The notes: a model not told the origin generated them from the sequence alone. A DNA stretch of 64,000 nt from Selaginella tamariscina (GCA_003024785.1 PUQB01000276.1:186001-250000), one strand, 5' to 3'. Shown: positions 1 to 11,979, numbered from the stretch's first letter. Program-made: numbers and translations.

Positions 1-73
1 TATGTACATGTATATATATATAAACAGTACAGATGTTCATGATCTCATTTTTATTTTCTAATTTCTTGTATAG

Positions 74-1844
74 GTGATTGCGGGTCCAGCCGACAAGCCC
101 ATGATCGTGGTAACTTTTAAGGGCGAGCAGAAGCAGTTCTCAGCTGAGGAAATCTCGTCCATGGTGCTCACCAAGATGAAGGAGACTGCCGAGGTGTACT
201 TGGGGAAGACAGTAAAGGATGCGGTGGTCACGGTTCCTGCATACTTCAACGACTCCCAGAGGCAGGCGACCAAGGATGCCGGTGTAATTTCTGGGTTGAA
301 CGTGATGCGTATCATCAACGAACCCACAGCTGCAGCAATTGCTTATGGGTTGGACAAGAAGGGAAAGTCCACCAATGAACAGAACGTGTTGATCTTCGAC
401 CTTGGTGGTGGAACTTTCGATGTTTCCATTCTTACGATTGATCAGGGTATCTTTGAAGTCAAGGCAACTGCTGGAGATACGCACTTGGGAGGTGAAGATT
501 TTGACAACCGGATGGTCAACCACTTTGTTCAGGAGTTCAAGAGGAAGTACAAGAAGGACATTTCTGGTAACTCGAGGGCTCTTCGTAGGCTTCGGACTGC
601 CTGTGAGCGTGCTAAGAGGACACTCTCATCGACTGCTCAGACTACAATTGAGATTGATTCCCTCTACGAGGGCATTGACTTCTACTCGACCATCACCCGT
701 GCCAGGTTTGAGGAGCTCTGCATGGATCTCTTCCGCAAGTGCATGGAGCCCGTTGAGAAGTGTCTCAAGGACTCTAAGATGGACAAGGCTTCCATTCACG
801 ACGTTGTCTTAGTCGGTGGCTCCACTCGTATCCCGAAAGTGCAACAGGTATGTGTAGTTAATCGATGTATACATAGATAGTTCATATGATGTTCTTGATT
901 CTTCTATGTAATGGTACTAACATGTTTTCGTATAACAGTTGCTCCAAGACTTCTTCAATGGCAAGGAGCTCTGCAAGAGCATCAACCCTGATGAAGCAGT
1001 TGCATACGGAGCAGCAGTGCAAGCAGCCATTATGAGTGGTGTACAGAACGAGAAGGTGCAGGATATGGTTCTCCTGGATGTGGCACCGCTCTCACTGGGA
1101 CTAGAAACAGCTGGAGGAGTGATGACAACGCTCATCCCACGGAACACCACCATCCCCACGAAGAAGGAGCAAGTCTTCTCAACTTACTCGGACAACCAAC
1201 CTGGTGTGCTGATCCAGGTGTATGAGGGTGAGCGTGCACGCACTAAGGACAATAACCTTCTGGGTAAATTCGAGCTCTCGGGTATTCCTCCGGCTCCTCG
1301 GGGTGTACCACAGATCAACGTGACGTTTGATATGGATGCAAATGGTATCTTGAACGTTTCAGCTGAGGATAAGACGACAGGGAAGAAGAACAAGATCGTG
1401 ATTACGAATGATAAGGGGAGGTTAAGTAAGGAGGAGATTAACAAGCTGGTACAGGAGGCTGAACAATACAAGGCTGAGGATGAAGAGGCACGCAAGAAGG
1501 TGGAAGCCAAGAATGGTTTAGAAAACTATGCATACAGCATGAGGAACACCATTCGAGATGAACAGGTGGGAGGTAAGTTGGATCCTTCCGACAAGAGGAA
1601 GATTGAGGAGGCCGTTGAGAAGACCGTCCAGTGGTTAGATGCTAACCAGCTTGCGGAGGTGGACGAGTTTGAGGACAAGCAGAAGGAGCTAGAGAGTGTG
1701 TGCAACCCGATCATTGCGAAGATGTATCAGGGTGGTGGAGGTGCTGCCGCTGGCGGTATGCCGGGTGGCATGCCAGGTGGTGCTTATGGAGGCGGTGATG
1801 GTGGCGCTGCTGGGGCTGGTCCCAAGATTGAAGAAGTTGATTAG
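74..1844 (+). CDS. HSP70: Cytosolic heat shock protein 70, 3' exons (5' end outside window)
   Basis: ATP-dependent cytosolic/nuclear chaperone of the Hsp70 family. Two exons are visible, 74-847 and 939-1844, joined in phase 0 across a 91-bp GT-AG intron; the TAG at 71-73 is the acceptor of an earlier intron. They encode 559 residues, so about the first 90-100 residues, including the phosphate-1 loop, lie upstream of the window. Seen in order: [13 protein letters not shown], phosphate-2 motif [22 protein letters not shown], the adenosine motif [14 protein letters not shown] at the end of exon 2, [11 protein letters not shown] opening exon 3, the substrate-binding and lid domains, a GGMPGG-rich tail and the terminal EEVD. 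Terminal EEVD is the docking site for TPR co-chaperones and marks the cytosolic class, against organellar or ER forms. The reading frame is clean, unlike several neighbours. Exons are GC-richer than their flanks. Confidence 0.96.
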
Positions 1845-2207
1845 AAGTGCAATTGTTTTCCATTGTACATTTTTTTTTGCTTTTGTTGAAGTAGAATAAA
1901 TTTTTGCTTTTTCTTTGTAACGATAATTCCATACATCTCTCTCAAATAGGACGTTTATGTATTATGTAGACATACGAAGATGCATACACAGATGAACATA
2001 TCTATATATCTGTGTACATAATATATACGTGCGTCTTTACATGGTGAGCGGCAAAATTTGAATTTGAATCCATGACCTAACAATATGCCACACGTCGAAA
2101 CCGCAGTAGCTAGTCCGGAAAGGAATCGATTGGCATATCAAGATTTTACGAGAAATAGTTATCGGCTGCTTGATTGGGATATTTTTTAACCTAGGTTAGA
2201 GTTTTGA
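1845..2207. other. Intergenic, HSP70 3' flank
   Basis: A T-rich 3' UTR-like stretch follows the HSP70 stop, with AATAAA near 1895. After that I see only short TA/GT-rich sequence and no gene. Confidence 0.5.
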
Positions 2208-2416
2208 ATGGCGGCAAAGAGGGCTGCACGCCCACGCTCATGGCGTGCTGTACGCACTCCTTGTGGTCCAGCCAGGAGTACTAGGAGTATCTTATTGCGA
2301 AGGCAGGCCCAGCAATTCGCTGACTGTTTTCACCAGATTTGCGAGGGATTAAGCTCTTTTGAGAAGAGTTTAATACTCCTCGAGTTTTTGCATCGTCTCC
2401 AGGTGTGTGTATATAT

Positions 2417-2466
<50 letters not shown>

Positions 2467-2503
2467 TTGTATCTATTTTGTTTCACAGAGTAGGATGGGC
2501 TGA
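2208..2503 (+). CDS. Possible small two-exon gene, 69-aa basic protein
   Basis: Candidate exons are 2208-2402 and 2489-2503. The first ends CAG|GTGTGTG and the second follows a pyrimidine-rich TTTCACAG acceptor; they join in phase 0 and stop four codons later. The predicted 69-residue protein has an Arg/Ala-rich N-terminus (MAAKRAARPRSWRAV) and an amphipathic C-terminal half (FEKSLILLEFLHRLQ). The intron is almost entirely a TA microsatellite. The basic-plus-helix layout recalls short HLH-type regulators in shape only; I recognise no family. The model rests on one open frame and plausible splice sites, so it could be chance. Confidence 0.3.
2410..2463. repeat. TA microsatellite
   Basis: Near-perfect alternating TA run with one ATAATA interruption, starting eight bases after the putative 5' splice site at 2402/2403. 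Confidence 0.9.
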
Positions 2504-2617
2504 GTCTGAGTTTCTAGAAGAACAAGCAACATTTTTTCCCTCTGCTTACTTTTTGTGCTGCTTGTTTAATTCAAAGAAAAATCATTATTGTAATATGAAT
2601 AAAAAACTGTGGATTTG

Positions 2618-2660
2618 CCACGTGGACCTGTGCCACGCGTGCAACGATGGCGTCACGTGG
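2618..2660. promoter_or_regulatory. Cluster of G-box/ABRE-like elements
   Basis: Two CACGTGG cores (CCACGTGG at 2618-2625, TCACGTGG at 2653-2660) with a CCACGCG core between them. In plants such clusters bind bZIP and bHLH factors (ABRE/G-box). The cluster lies 22 bp before the ATG of a 98-codon ORF, close for a promoter, so a 5' UTR position or a start further downstream is also possible. Confidence 0.4.
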
Positions 2661-2681
2661 GGAAGCTGCTAACTTGGATAT

Positions 2682-2978
2682 ATGGAGGAAGAAGAAGGGA
2701 ATCCAGCAAGCAGGTGCCCATCTCAGAAAGCATCAAAATGGTCAGTTGAATCCTCCCGTGAATCCAGCCGTACATTTGAACCAACCGGATGCATCGAACA
2801 GCTAGAAGTCTGTGGTGTTCTATCCGTCAGCTTCTCTTGCACCACCCAGCAGCAACATTCGATCGTGTCAGCTTTCACACCTGAACACAGGGTCAGGTTT
2901 GGAACCTTTGAAGTCACAACAGAGGAAGAGCCGGACAAGGGACACTGGTGTTGGAGCATGCCTAAATCAGTGAAGTGA
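2682..2978 (+). CDS. Hypothetical 98-aa ORF downstream of the G-box cluster
   Basis: Open from ATG 2682 to TGA 2976-2978. The product starts with an acidic MEEEEG stretch, is Ser/Glu-rich in its first third and has Cys and Trp residues near the end (GHWCWSM). Composition is more balanced than the surrounding AT-rich DNA, which mildly favours coding or a transposon remnant. I recognise no domain and see no splice structure. Its only supporting context is the ABRE/G-box cluster just upstream. Confidence 0.2.
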   Translation: MEEEEGNPASRCPSQKASKWSVESSRESSRTFEPTGCIEQLEVCGVLSVSFSCTTQQQHSIVSAFTPEHRVRFGTFEVTTEEEPDKGHWCWSMPKSVK

Positions 2979-4180
2979 TATACATTGAACTATATGGTTG
3001 CTCAAATTTAGTTGCAAAAATTACAAAGAGAGGAACAGTGGTATTTGATTGAAATGCGTCTGGTCTGGTCCAAGATCAACAGAGATTTATTCCATGTCAA
3101 AAAAAAACTTACGTAACATCCTGGTAAGAGAAATTGTTAATATTGGAATTTATATTAGTTACATTGTATAGTAACAGTATTTGCCTCATATGGGCATTTT
3201 CTTCAGACATTACTTGTAAAAAACATGACTTCTGAAATATAATAAGAAAATAAATTCGGCACTTCTTTGAAGTGTCTCAAGAACTTACACATCTCTCTCT
3301 CACACACACATCCTCCTATACATTATATATACAATATTTATATATGTATTTCGGAGTTAGGAACATACAATATATATATGTATATATAATATATCGTTCG
3401 CATACATTGTGTATATATTGCATTTGTTGTTGCTTTTGTACAAGAATGTGTTTGTGTGTGTTTTTATGCATGCTATGTATACGCACTAATGTCATCAGTG
3501 TGGAGTATATAGTATATACTACTTAGGATACTATAACACGCATGTGGCATAAAGTGTGTGCATATACATTGTACATGGGCATACCAAGCACTCGTACGAG
3601 TACTATGTTTGTGTGTGTTTCCATGCATGCTCACACACATATGTGGTGTAATACTTCCTCTCTCTCACACCCACAGTGTGTGTGCGTGTGTGCATATATA
3701 TATATATATATATATAAGCATAATATAGATACATGTGTATTTATATTATATATGTTTACAATATACATCTTCTTTCATGCAAATTGAGTGTACAGTATAT
3801 ATATAGTATATTATATGGTATGTACAAAATACAATTTATGCAGGTCTCTCTCACACTCTACAATCTCTGTAGTATCTCTTTCTCACTCAAACACTCCATG
3901 GCTGCACATACATGCACACATATGTAGATGATAATATATAGATATGTGTGCACATTTGATCTTGTGTGATGTGTATTTCACATTGTCTTCTTAAATGTAA
4001 GATCTAAGGGGGCTATGGCTAAGTCTGGTTTTACATATATTAATCCTTGCACTTGTTTTGTTATCATGTCTTTATGTTGAATTAAGTTGTGGTCAGTAAG
4101 ACAGATTTTGGTAATGTTTCGTAAACTTGAGTATAATATGCCTTGCATAATTTAATGATACTAGATCTAAGTCTGTTGTT
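2979..4180. other. Microsatellite-rich intergenic DNA
   Basis: Dominated by short CA/GT and TA runs (for example 3297-3309 and 3677-3714) with TATATGTA-type sequence. Open frames here are simple-repeat translations rich in Tyr, Ile, Cys and Val. I see no gene. Confidence 0.6.
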
Positions 4181-4189
4181 AGATACTTT

Positions 4190-6560
4190 ATAGCATCGTT
4201 TTTACTATGACTTTTATTTTTATTCTGAATTGATTATTGTTGCCTACTTAATTATGTGACAAACCTTAAATGTAAGGCCAACTTAGTGCATTTAGTTGTT
4301 TAATAGTAATCCGATAAAAAAAACTTTAGTAAAGGTAGCACTTACCTTATAGAAAAAATTTCCTCTAGTTTTTATGTTTCAATTAGGTTCTTATAAAATT
4401 TTCTAGTCAACTCTAGCAAATTTGACGTGTCGATGTAGGTTTCTAGGGTTGACCTAACCTTAGAGTTGTCCTAAACCATGAATAGAGTTTAGGAGGTGGA
4501 ATATGCTAGAGTCAGGTATGAAACATTAAGGGTTGGCCCAAGCCTTTTTGTGCCACCTCACTCACTCAAACAAGAAAACAAGAGGGGAGGGGGTTAGGGC
4601 TTTGTCACATAACTTAGGTAGGGTAGTCATAGAGAGAATTCCTAAGTTTATTTCTCTCTTACCAATGCAAGCTTGTGATGTCAAGGTACAAAACATATTA
4701 TGCCGCCTCAACCTTTAAAATATGAGGCATGTCTCATGTTGGGGATAACATTACTTCGTCACATGGATATGGATTTGAATATGAATACGGCAAAAGGATG
4801 CAGATATGAATAAGATAAGAATAATTAAAAATAGCTAAGTTCAAATTTGACTTCCTTTATAATATATAAGTGTGAACTGATTAAGTTAAGCATTCCGATT
4901 CAACACCAATTTAGAAGCTAATCCTCATGTCTTGTTCTGATTTTATAATATAGTTTGTTTCTTATCTTCTTGGCTTGGTTTTTTGACAGTTTTAACCAGA
5001 ATACTTCTTCATTCCTTGGTTCTGAACTTTTAAATTTCTTAACATGTCTTTTATGGATATAGAACTCCTTGCGCAATAATTTCAATAGTTATAACTTGAG
5101 AATCAACGGCTGTGATAAGATTTATAACAATAATCATCCTCATCACAGGTCTTAGAACAAGAAAGTCAACCTACCAACCAAGTTTGATAGATCAAGGTCA
5201 CACTTTCGAGGTTTCATGAATTAAGTTTAACTGGTGTTTCGTTTACACTTGCACCGGTACTCTACGGCTACAACAAAAGTGGGTCTTGTAGGTGGTGTAA
5301 CTTTGAAGTGGTTTGCACCTTTGCTTGAGAAGGATTCACCATTCTTAAAATTATGAGATACGTTTTTCCAAGCCTTTAAAGCTATACTTTTAACAATCTT
5401 GACTATGAATGCATGGCGGTAACCAAGTTTTTGACAACTATGATAAGGTTCCCGTGCAGCATTCGAATACTTTCATGTGACATCAATTCAGACGATACTA
5501 CCCTTCATGATCAATTCAGGAAAGATCTTTATGACAATTCTTATTCACTCTTGAGGACTTAAATTCTTTAAACAAAGCTATTGCTCAGGCAGTTCATTAT
5601 GACAATTGACTTTTTAAGCGATGTCAAAAGAAACATTTTCGACATGTATTTCGTACTTCCAACTCCAATAGTGCAAGAGCCATCAGCTACTCTATCTTTT
5701 GATGTCGAATCGGTGAAAATGGATGTTATTCAACTACAAGGGCCAATGACACAAGTTGAGCGACAATAATGTCTTTAAGCAAACTTGTGTTTATATTGTG
5801 GTAAGGATGGACACTGAATTGTTATGTGCCCAAATAGACAACGGATTTAAATTAAGGTGATGAATGGTCCCTCGATGGAGTCGGAAAATTAAAAGGTCTA
5901 GTTCAAATAAAAACATTTTTGTCATAGTTTTTACTATGACTCGACTCTTTACTTTGGACGTTAACTGTGGTTACCTACTGTACTATGTTGATGGACCCTA
6001 GATATAGTGAGAAACAGCCCCGCTTAGTGCACTTAGGTGTTTAAGGGTAGTCTGGCCGGCTATCTTTAGATGTCGCGAGAAACTCTAAGCGAAGGTAGCA
6101 CTTACATTCTAGAAAACCCACTCCCGATTTTGACATCCTAGTTAAGATGAGTTTGGCATGTTAATAGGGTTAAGAACACCCCTAGGGTTGACCTAGCCCT
6201 AGGGTTGCCCTAACCCACGCCCTAAAACCCCACCCCCCTTGGTTAGGGTTTAGGGATAGGGGTTAGTGTGCAAACTCATCTCATTAACTAAGGGGCTGGC
6301 ATTTAATGCTAGCCCAGTAACACATATAGGAAAAGAGGGGGGGGGGGGGGGGGCGGGGGCTCCGTCACATAAATAAGGTAGAGTATACGTAGGAGAGTTC
6401 CTGGGTTCATGACTGAGTTCGTTGCTCTTCTGCCGGTGCAAGCTTCAACTTGTGTTGTTAAGGTACAACCCTCTGTTGTACCGCCCTAACTTCCAAATGC
6501 CAGGGGTACGTCCCACCTTCGGGGTAGCTTACCCTTAACGTTGGCGAATCCATGCCTGGG
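4190..6560 (+). mobile_element. Decayed gag-only LTR retrotransposon (Ty3/gypsy type)
   Basis: Two diverged direct repeats, about 4190-4760 and 5925-6560, share ordered blocks (an AAGGTAGCACTTAC block, a TAGGGTTGACCTA block, and a CACATAA-TAAGGTAG block before GGTGCAAGCTT or its AT-shifted form), so I read them as LTRs. Between them, 5280-5850 encodes fragments of gypsy Gag: a KWFAPLLEKDSP-like block near 5310-5345, DDTTLHDQFRK near 5493-5530, and a zinc knuckle CLYCGKDGH....C at about 5788-5833 broken by TGA. No protease, RT or integrase is visible. This is either a deletion derivative or a non-autonomous element. Confidence 0.6.
6337..6353. repeat. Poly-G tract, 17 bp
   Basis: Uninterrupted G run followed by C and five more G, inside the right LTR-like repeat. 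The left copy has only a short G-rich run here, so the tract expanded in one copy. Confidence 0.9.
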
Positions 6561-7740
6561 AGGTCTTCTCGGAATGCACGTTCCAAGAGGCAGAGGTTGA
6601 GGCTTGTCTCCAGCCTCCTCCTCCACGTCAAGTTAAGTGTAGCACTCACAGCCAAGCAAGGCACATCCGTGTCCTTGTCCAACTGTGGGCGTGGGATCTT
6701 GTTTAACAGGTTCACATTACCTAGTTCCTGAGGGTTCATTGAGGGGTTCTAGAGTTGGCATTTAGGAGCCACGTTTGTGGCACTTGGTGCAACTCTCGTA
6801 TTTAAGGGCTATGGCATGATAGCCCACATCGGGAAAGGCAGTGTCACATGGAGATGTGACACTGGGATAAACATCACATGGTACAATGCCCGAGGCACGC
6901 CCTTTGGGGTTATGTCATAGGCTTGTCGCCAAGGGGTTGGATACTTTAGCAAACAGACATGCTTGTGCTTGCACTAGGGTGCTAAGCCTTGGGCATCCGC
7001 TCAAGGGAGGTTAGGTCTCATAACTAGGTGTGTTTTGGCACACTTGGCTAGGGGAGTGTTCTCCTTGGAATTCAATGGTTAAACAACCTAAACATGTTAG
7101 CAGGAGCCCTTTCGTGAGGCACTTGCAAGGTCATGTGCTTAGGGTTATTTCAAATCTAGTCTTAGGGAGTTTGCTTAGTAGAACACTCGTGTTCACCTAC
7201 GGCGCACACTCGTGTCCTCACTAAGTACTAGCTCTAGGTCTAGGGTATAACTTGGCCACTCAAACCCTTAGGGGTTAGTCGTGGTTCAGGGTACCCCTTA
7301 TCACCCTAAAGGGGTTGTACTCCCGGATGAGGGTGATTCCTCAAGGGGTAAGTGACAATGTCTTAGCTCTGTCCAGGGGTATGTGTGGAACACATGTCTC
7401 CTTGATGGGGGTTAGGGCATGAGCCTGTCTAGGTCTTCTAGGGCAAGACCCTAAGTCAACTAGGGTTATCCCTCAAGGGTTTTGGGGGTAGACACTCTAG
7501 GGAGACTTAGGCTAAACCCTAAGTCAACTAGGGTTATCCCTCAAGGGTTCTCAGGGCAAACATTCTAGGGAGACTTAGACTAAACCCTAAGTCTCCTGTC
7601 CACTTGGGCATTAGAGTCTAACCCTAGGGGTCGTTGGGGTTGTTCTAGGAAACTTAGCGTTGCTCACATAGGGTGATGACGCCAAATGGCCACCTAGCAG
7701 CCACGTGTTGCCATGTGTTGGCCCTTTGGGTTAAAACTCT
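6561..7740. other. GC-richer repetitive spacer with AGGGTT/ACCCTA motifs
   Basis: Noticeably richer in G and C than its flanks, with many CTAGGG and CCCTAA words but no true telomere array. No conserved coding frame found. It may be the rest of the gypsy 3' LTR or another repeat. Confidence 0.4.
7435..7600. repeat. 68-bp tandem repeat, about 2.3 units
   Basis: The word CCCTAAGTC recurs at 7449, 7517 and 7585, exactly 68 bp apart, with the intervening CTAGGGTTATCCCTCAAGGG and CTCTAGGGAGACTTAG blocks conserved between units. Confidence 0.85.
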
Positions 7741-7828
7741 GACAATTTTAATTGGACCACTAGAAATCTATTTCAAATATTTCTTTATCAATTACAGTTT
7801 TACCTATGATCTCGACAAAAAACACTAG

Positions 7829-7970
7829 CAAGTCCTTTCTTTATTCGATTACTAATTTAACAAATATGACTTGATAATCATATTAATTTAATAAAATAAC
7901 AAGTCCTTTCTTTATTCGATTACTAATTTAATAAATATGACTTGATAATCATATTAATTTAGTAAAATGC
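7829..7970. repeat. 71-bp tandem duplication
   Basis: AAGTCCTTTCTTTATTCG starts at about 7830 and again at 7901; the following bases match through ATCATATTAATTTA with very few differences, so the duplication is recent. Confidence 0.9.
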
Positions 7971-8169
7971 AAAGACTATAATATGAATATTGAACTTAGT
8001 TTAATTTGAATCGAACTTCAGCTTATAATTAAAAATATAATGCTACTTCAGTATTTTAAGGAACCATTCAAGAATTAAAAGGAATTATGAATTAGTTTGG
8101 TTCATTTAATTAAAACAAATATTATTTTTTGCACTAAATTATGATACATAATTTGAAATATGCTTTAAG

Positions 8170-9050
8170 AATCACCTCCTTGTTTGAGTTGATCTTAATT
8201 TGTTCGAAGTGGTCAAAAAATGATTGTTTTATAAAGTGCTTGGTGCTGTTAGAGTTCATGTTCATTAACATCACTTAATGACCTTGGAGAATGCCATATA
8301 ATTAAGATGGTGCTACTTTCTTTATCACTCATGTTCAACTTAGATTATTTAGACCAGCTACTCTTTCTCCAATTGCTCATACACAACTTATATATGAAGA
8401 TAGATGTTTCAATTTTATAGCCTAAGTTTCAAAAAGTAGTGAGGACATGGTTATGGGTATGAAGGCCATTGACGTGGTCGATTGCGTAGGTGTGGTATAC
8501 AATGTTTTGAGTGCCAAAGATTTAGGCATTTGACTGCTAATTGTGCCAGCTAATTTACCACCCTTTTGCTAATAGTAAAACTTTATTTAATAACACTAAG
8601 GCATCTATATAACGTTCAAATGCAATTGGCAACATGGACAAAGAAAAATCAATTGTCGCTTTGGATAATGTGGTAGAATGTTGAAACTACAATGCAACAC
8701 ATCACACAAGTAAGGCATCATTCTTGAAGCTAATAAAGATGGTCCCATCAATGACTATATAGAAGTGTTCAATCCATGTATGAGCATCTTCTGTAACGCT
8801 CCAAAGAAGAAAGAGTCACGACAAAGACAAGGATTATACCATGTTGGATTGTGGGTTTTTTGTGTCCAAACACCAAACAATTGTTGTGTGTCTGCACTTG
8901 TGATTCTGTTATAACATGCAAAAGTTGCTCCACATGGCTAAGCACAAGAATTGAATGAGGAAGCTGACAGATTAAGAAAAAAAGATGAATTAAGAGTTAT
9001 TTAATTTCTCCACCGATGAAAAGAACGTGTATTAAGGATACATAAGGTTA
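8170..9050 (+). mobile_element. Ty3/gypsy Gag relic
   Basis: Translated fragments match the second Gag relic at 25.5-26.0 kb: a HLMTLENAI-like block near 8270-8300, a zinc knuckle CFECQRFRHLTANC at about 8505-8546, then TPNNCC near 8870. Nucleotide similarity to 25550-26030 is obvious by eye (shared AGACAAGGATTATACC/AGACAAAAATTATACC and ACACCAAACAATTGTTG/ACACCAAGCAATTATTG). Many stops; no pol genes follow. Confidence 0.6.
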
Positions 9051-9785
9051 AAAAACCCTGGTTTGACCACTGTCGAGTGTCCAGCTATCGTGAATGAGCA
9101 GCAGTTCATAAGGGAGGCCGAATGGAGAAGCTAGGGACGTACAACTATGTATATTCTAGGGTATACACTGAGACAATATATAGGTGCTGACTTGAATGGC
9201 TAGGATTAAGCCAAAGGACAATATATTTAACAGTTTGAAACATCAATTAACATTACTAACCATTGTTCAAATACTATTAACTGTTCCAAAATTGATAGAA
9301 ATGTTAACTAATATTAATTTTAAACTGTGTATACATAGTTTTTATCAAGTTGTACTGGTTGGCTGAATGTACCTACGGAGTATTATATATACATGATTGC
9401 AACGTATATATACGAGGTACATACGTGGTGGGGAACCCGGTTCCGGGGTATACGCCTCCTCAGTTTCTTAGTTAATAGCGGGTTTTGAAACTTTATCAGT
9501 TTAACCATATAATAATGTTAATATACATGTATGTATACATGTATATGTGTATGTTATATGTGCTTAAGTTTCCAATATAGATATCAAGTTATGCAAGAAA
9601 CAAATATTAATTATTAAGTTAAAGAGGTTTACTTTGAAATAAAAATCATATAATATTACAATAAAAATGAGTGTCGAGTGAACATAATGGTTTTAATATA
9701 ATGAACATCGTATTTTATATATTTTTGCAATAATAAATGATATGTATGCATATGTACAATATGTAATAACATATGACATATATGC
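9051..9785. other. AT-rich upstream region of the PPR gene
   Basis: No gene recognised. It holds TA-rich sequence and short direct repeats around ATACATGTATGTATACATG (9520-9545). Confidence 0.5.
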
Positions 9786-11924
9786 ATGCATAATACATAC
9801 AAGTCCTCTCTAAACGATGAAACCATTAACAGATACGCTCTTCTCATCAAGTCATGCAACACACTTGTGTTGGGAAAGTCGATACACAGACAGATCCAGC
9901 CGTGCCAGGAGAGGTTTCTGTCAAATTTGCTTGTGGAAATGTACGGCAGATGCGCTAGTGTGCAAGACGCACAACGCACCTTCGACAGCATACGCAGGCC
10001 CAATGTTTACAGCTGGAACATGCTTCTCGCAGCATATGCCCGCAATGGGCATCTCACTGGAGCGCAGAATGTCTTTGAAAGAATGCCTCACAAGGACACC
10101 GTTTCATGGACTACAGTAATCAAGCTATATACGCAACAGGGAGATATACATCGATCTAAAGAGGCCTTCAAGAACGTGCTTGATAAGGATGTATTCTCTT
10201 GGAATGCAGTGCTTGCAGCATATGCCCAAGAAGGGGATTTGCGGGAAACACAGGATTTCTTCAGGAAAATGGCGATGAAGGATGTTGTTTCATGGACAAC
10301 GATGATCCAGGCATGTGTGGAGGATGGTGATTTGTATAGTGCTCTACAGAGCTTTAATCAGATGCCATTGAGGGACTTGGTCGCATATAACACGGTGCTG
10401 CAAGGCTTTGGAGAAACAGAAGATGTCTTGACTTTCTTTTCTTTGATGCCCGAATGGAGTTTGACATCTTGGAACATTGCACTAGGTGTTCAAGACAAAC
10501 TGTTCTGTCGCATGCCCGAGAGGGACATAGTCTCATGGAACTCTCTACTTGCAGCAGCTGGGAATCCAAGAGAAATATTTGAGAAAATGCCAGAACATGA
10601 TGCGTACTCCTTCACTGTTCTTCTCACGAGCTATGCTCAGACGGGGCATATTGACGAGGCCGAAGTGTGTTCCACAACATGCCTGCTCGGGACATTCAAG
10701 CATGGGATGCCATGCTTTCAGTATTCTGTCAATGCGGTGAGATGGAGAAGGCAGAAGCCTTGTTTCAATCCATGCCACACCACAGTGTTGTTTCATGGAA
10801 CACCATGATCTCTGGACACACTGAGAACGTAGAGACAGCAAAAGCTTTGTTCGACCTTATGCCGGAGAAAGACATTGTTTCATGGAACGCTCTCATACTT
10901 GCATATGCCCACTCGGGCATATCGAGGAAGCCAGGAACTTGCTGTCTCGGATGAGCCATCACAACGTGGTCTCCTGGAAACACGCTCTGTCAGGGTATGC
11001 CCAGAAAGGTTACAGTGAGGAAGCCAGAATGGTTTTTGAGAAAATCCCACGTCAGGACCAGGTCTCATATAACACAATGCTTGCAGCTTATGCATTCGAG
11101 AACAATATTGAAGCAACTAAGTTGTTCTTTGACAGAATGCCGAGTTGGGATACCAGGTCGTGTGCTGTGATGATGTTTGCCTACACAACTCATGGTCACA
11201 CTCGAGAAGCTGTTGAGTTCTTTAACGGTATACAGTTTGTAAACTTACGACACGATAGGCTTGCTTGTGGTAGTGCTGTCCAAGCATGTGCGGAGCTTTC
11301 GTCTCTGGGAGACGGTATACTGATCCACAACGCTTTTGTAAGTTCTGGGACTCCTTTGGATTCTGCATGTGGGTGTGCGTTTGTGGAGATGTATGGGAAA
11401 TGTGGGAAGGAAGAGGTTGCAAAGAGTGTCTTCGACAGGCTTGTAAACAAGAACACTGGCGTGTGGAGTTCTCTGATAGGTGCGTATGCAAGGAACGGAT
11501 GTACACAGGAGGTGATTGAAAATTTCAGTATGTTACGATTAGAAGGATATCAACCCGATGAGAGTGCTCTTGTTGCGGTTCTTTCCGTGTATAGTCAGGC
11601 TGGGTTAGTGCAGAGAGGACTAGAGTGTTTCACACAGGTATATTACGACAAGGAGAATGCAGGGAGTGTGTTTCACTACCACTGCGTGGTTGATTTACTG
11701 GCTAGGGCAGGGCGGCTCGAGGAAGCCGAGGAACTAGTGGAAATATGCCTTATGAGCCAGGTTTTACGGCGTGGTCCACCTTGCTGAGTGCGTGCAGGGT
11801 GCACGGTGACTTGAGACGGGCTGATGCAGCTGTAAAGAATGTGGTTGATGAGGAGTCTTATGTAGGGAGTGTAAATGTGAAAGCAGGGCCTTACGTTCAT
11901 CTATGTGCTATGTTAAGACCGTAG
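9786..11924 (+). CDS. Pentatricopeptide repeat (PPR) protein with three apparent 1-bp deletions
   Basis: Intronless organelle RNA-binding PPR protein of the PLS group, made mostly of about 31-residue S-type repeats (FERMPHKDTVSWTTVI, RKMAMKDVVSWTTMI, CRMPERDIVSWNSLL and so on), after an N-terminal block with SIHRQI and LLVEMYGRC. Reading starts at ATG 9786. Frame is lost near 10664 (DEAE|VFHNMPARD), near 10917 (YAHSG|HIEEARN) and near 11741 (ELVE|NMPYEPGF); each break is one missing base in a short homopolymer or doublet, and together they return to the starting phase. The last segment is an E1-like motif (FTAWSTLLSACRVHGDLRRAD) and stops at TAG 11922-11924 after GPYVHLCAMLRP, so there is no full E2 or DYW domain. 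Repeats around 10380-10590 are also shortened. Either a decaying gene or a gene with assembly errors. Confidence 0.8.
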
Positions 11925-11979
11925 TGCTGTATGTATACATAGTATATATGTATGTATACATGTATGTACGTATAACTTC

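Noticed and set aside
3272-3927. Several 60-85 codon ORFs
   Set aside because: They translate TA and GT microsatellites (Tyr/Ile and Cys/Val runs) with no splice structure or domain.
6181-6262. Telomere-like CCCTAA/TTTAGGG words
   Set aside because: Only scattered single units within an LTR-like repeat; no array of consecutive heptamers.
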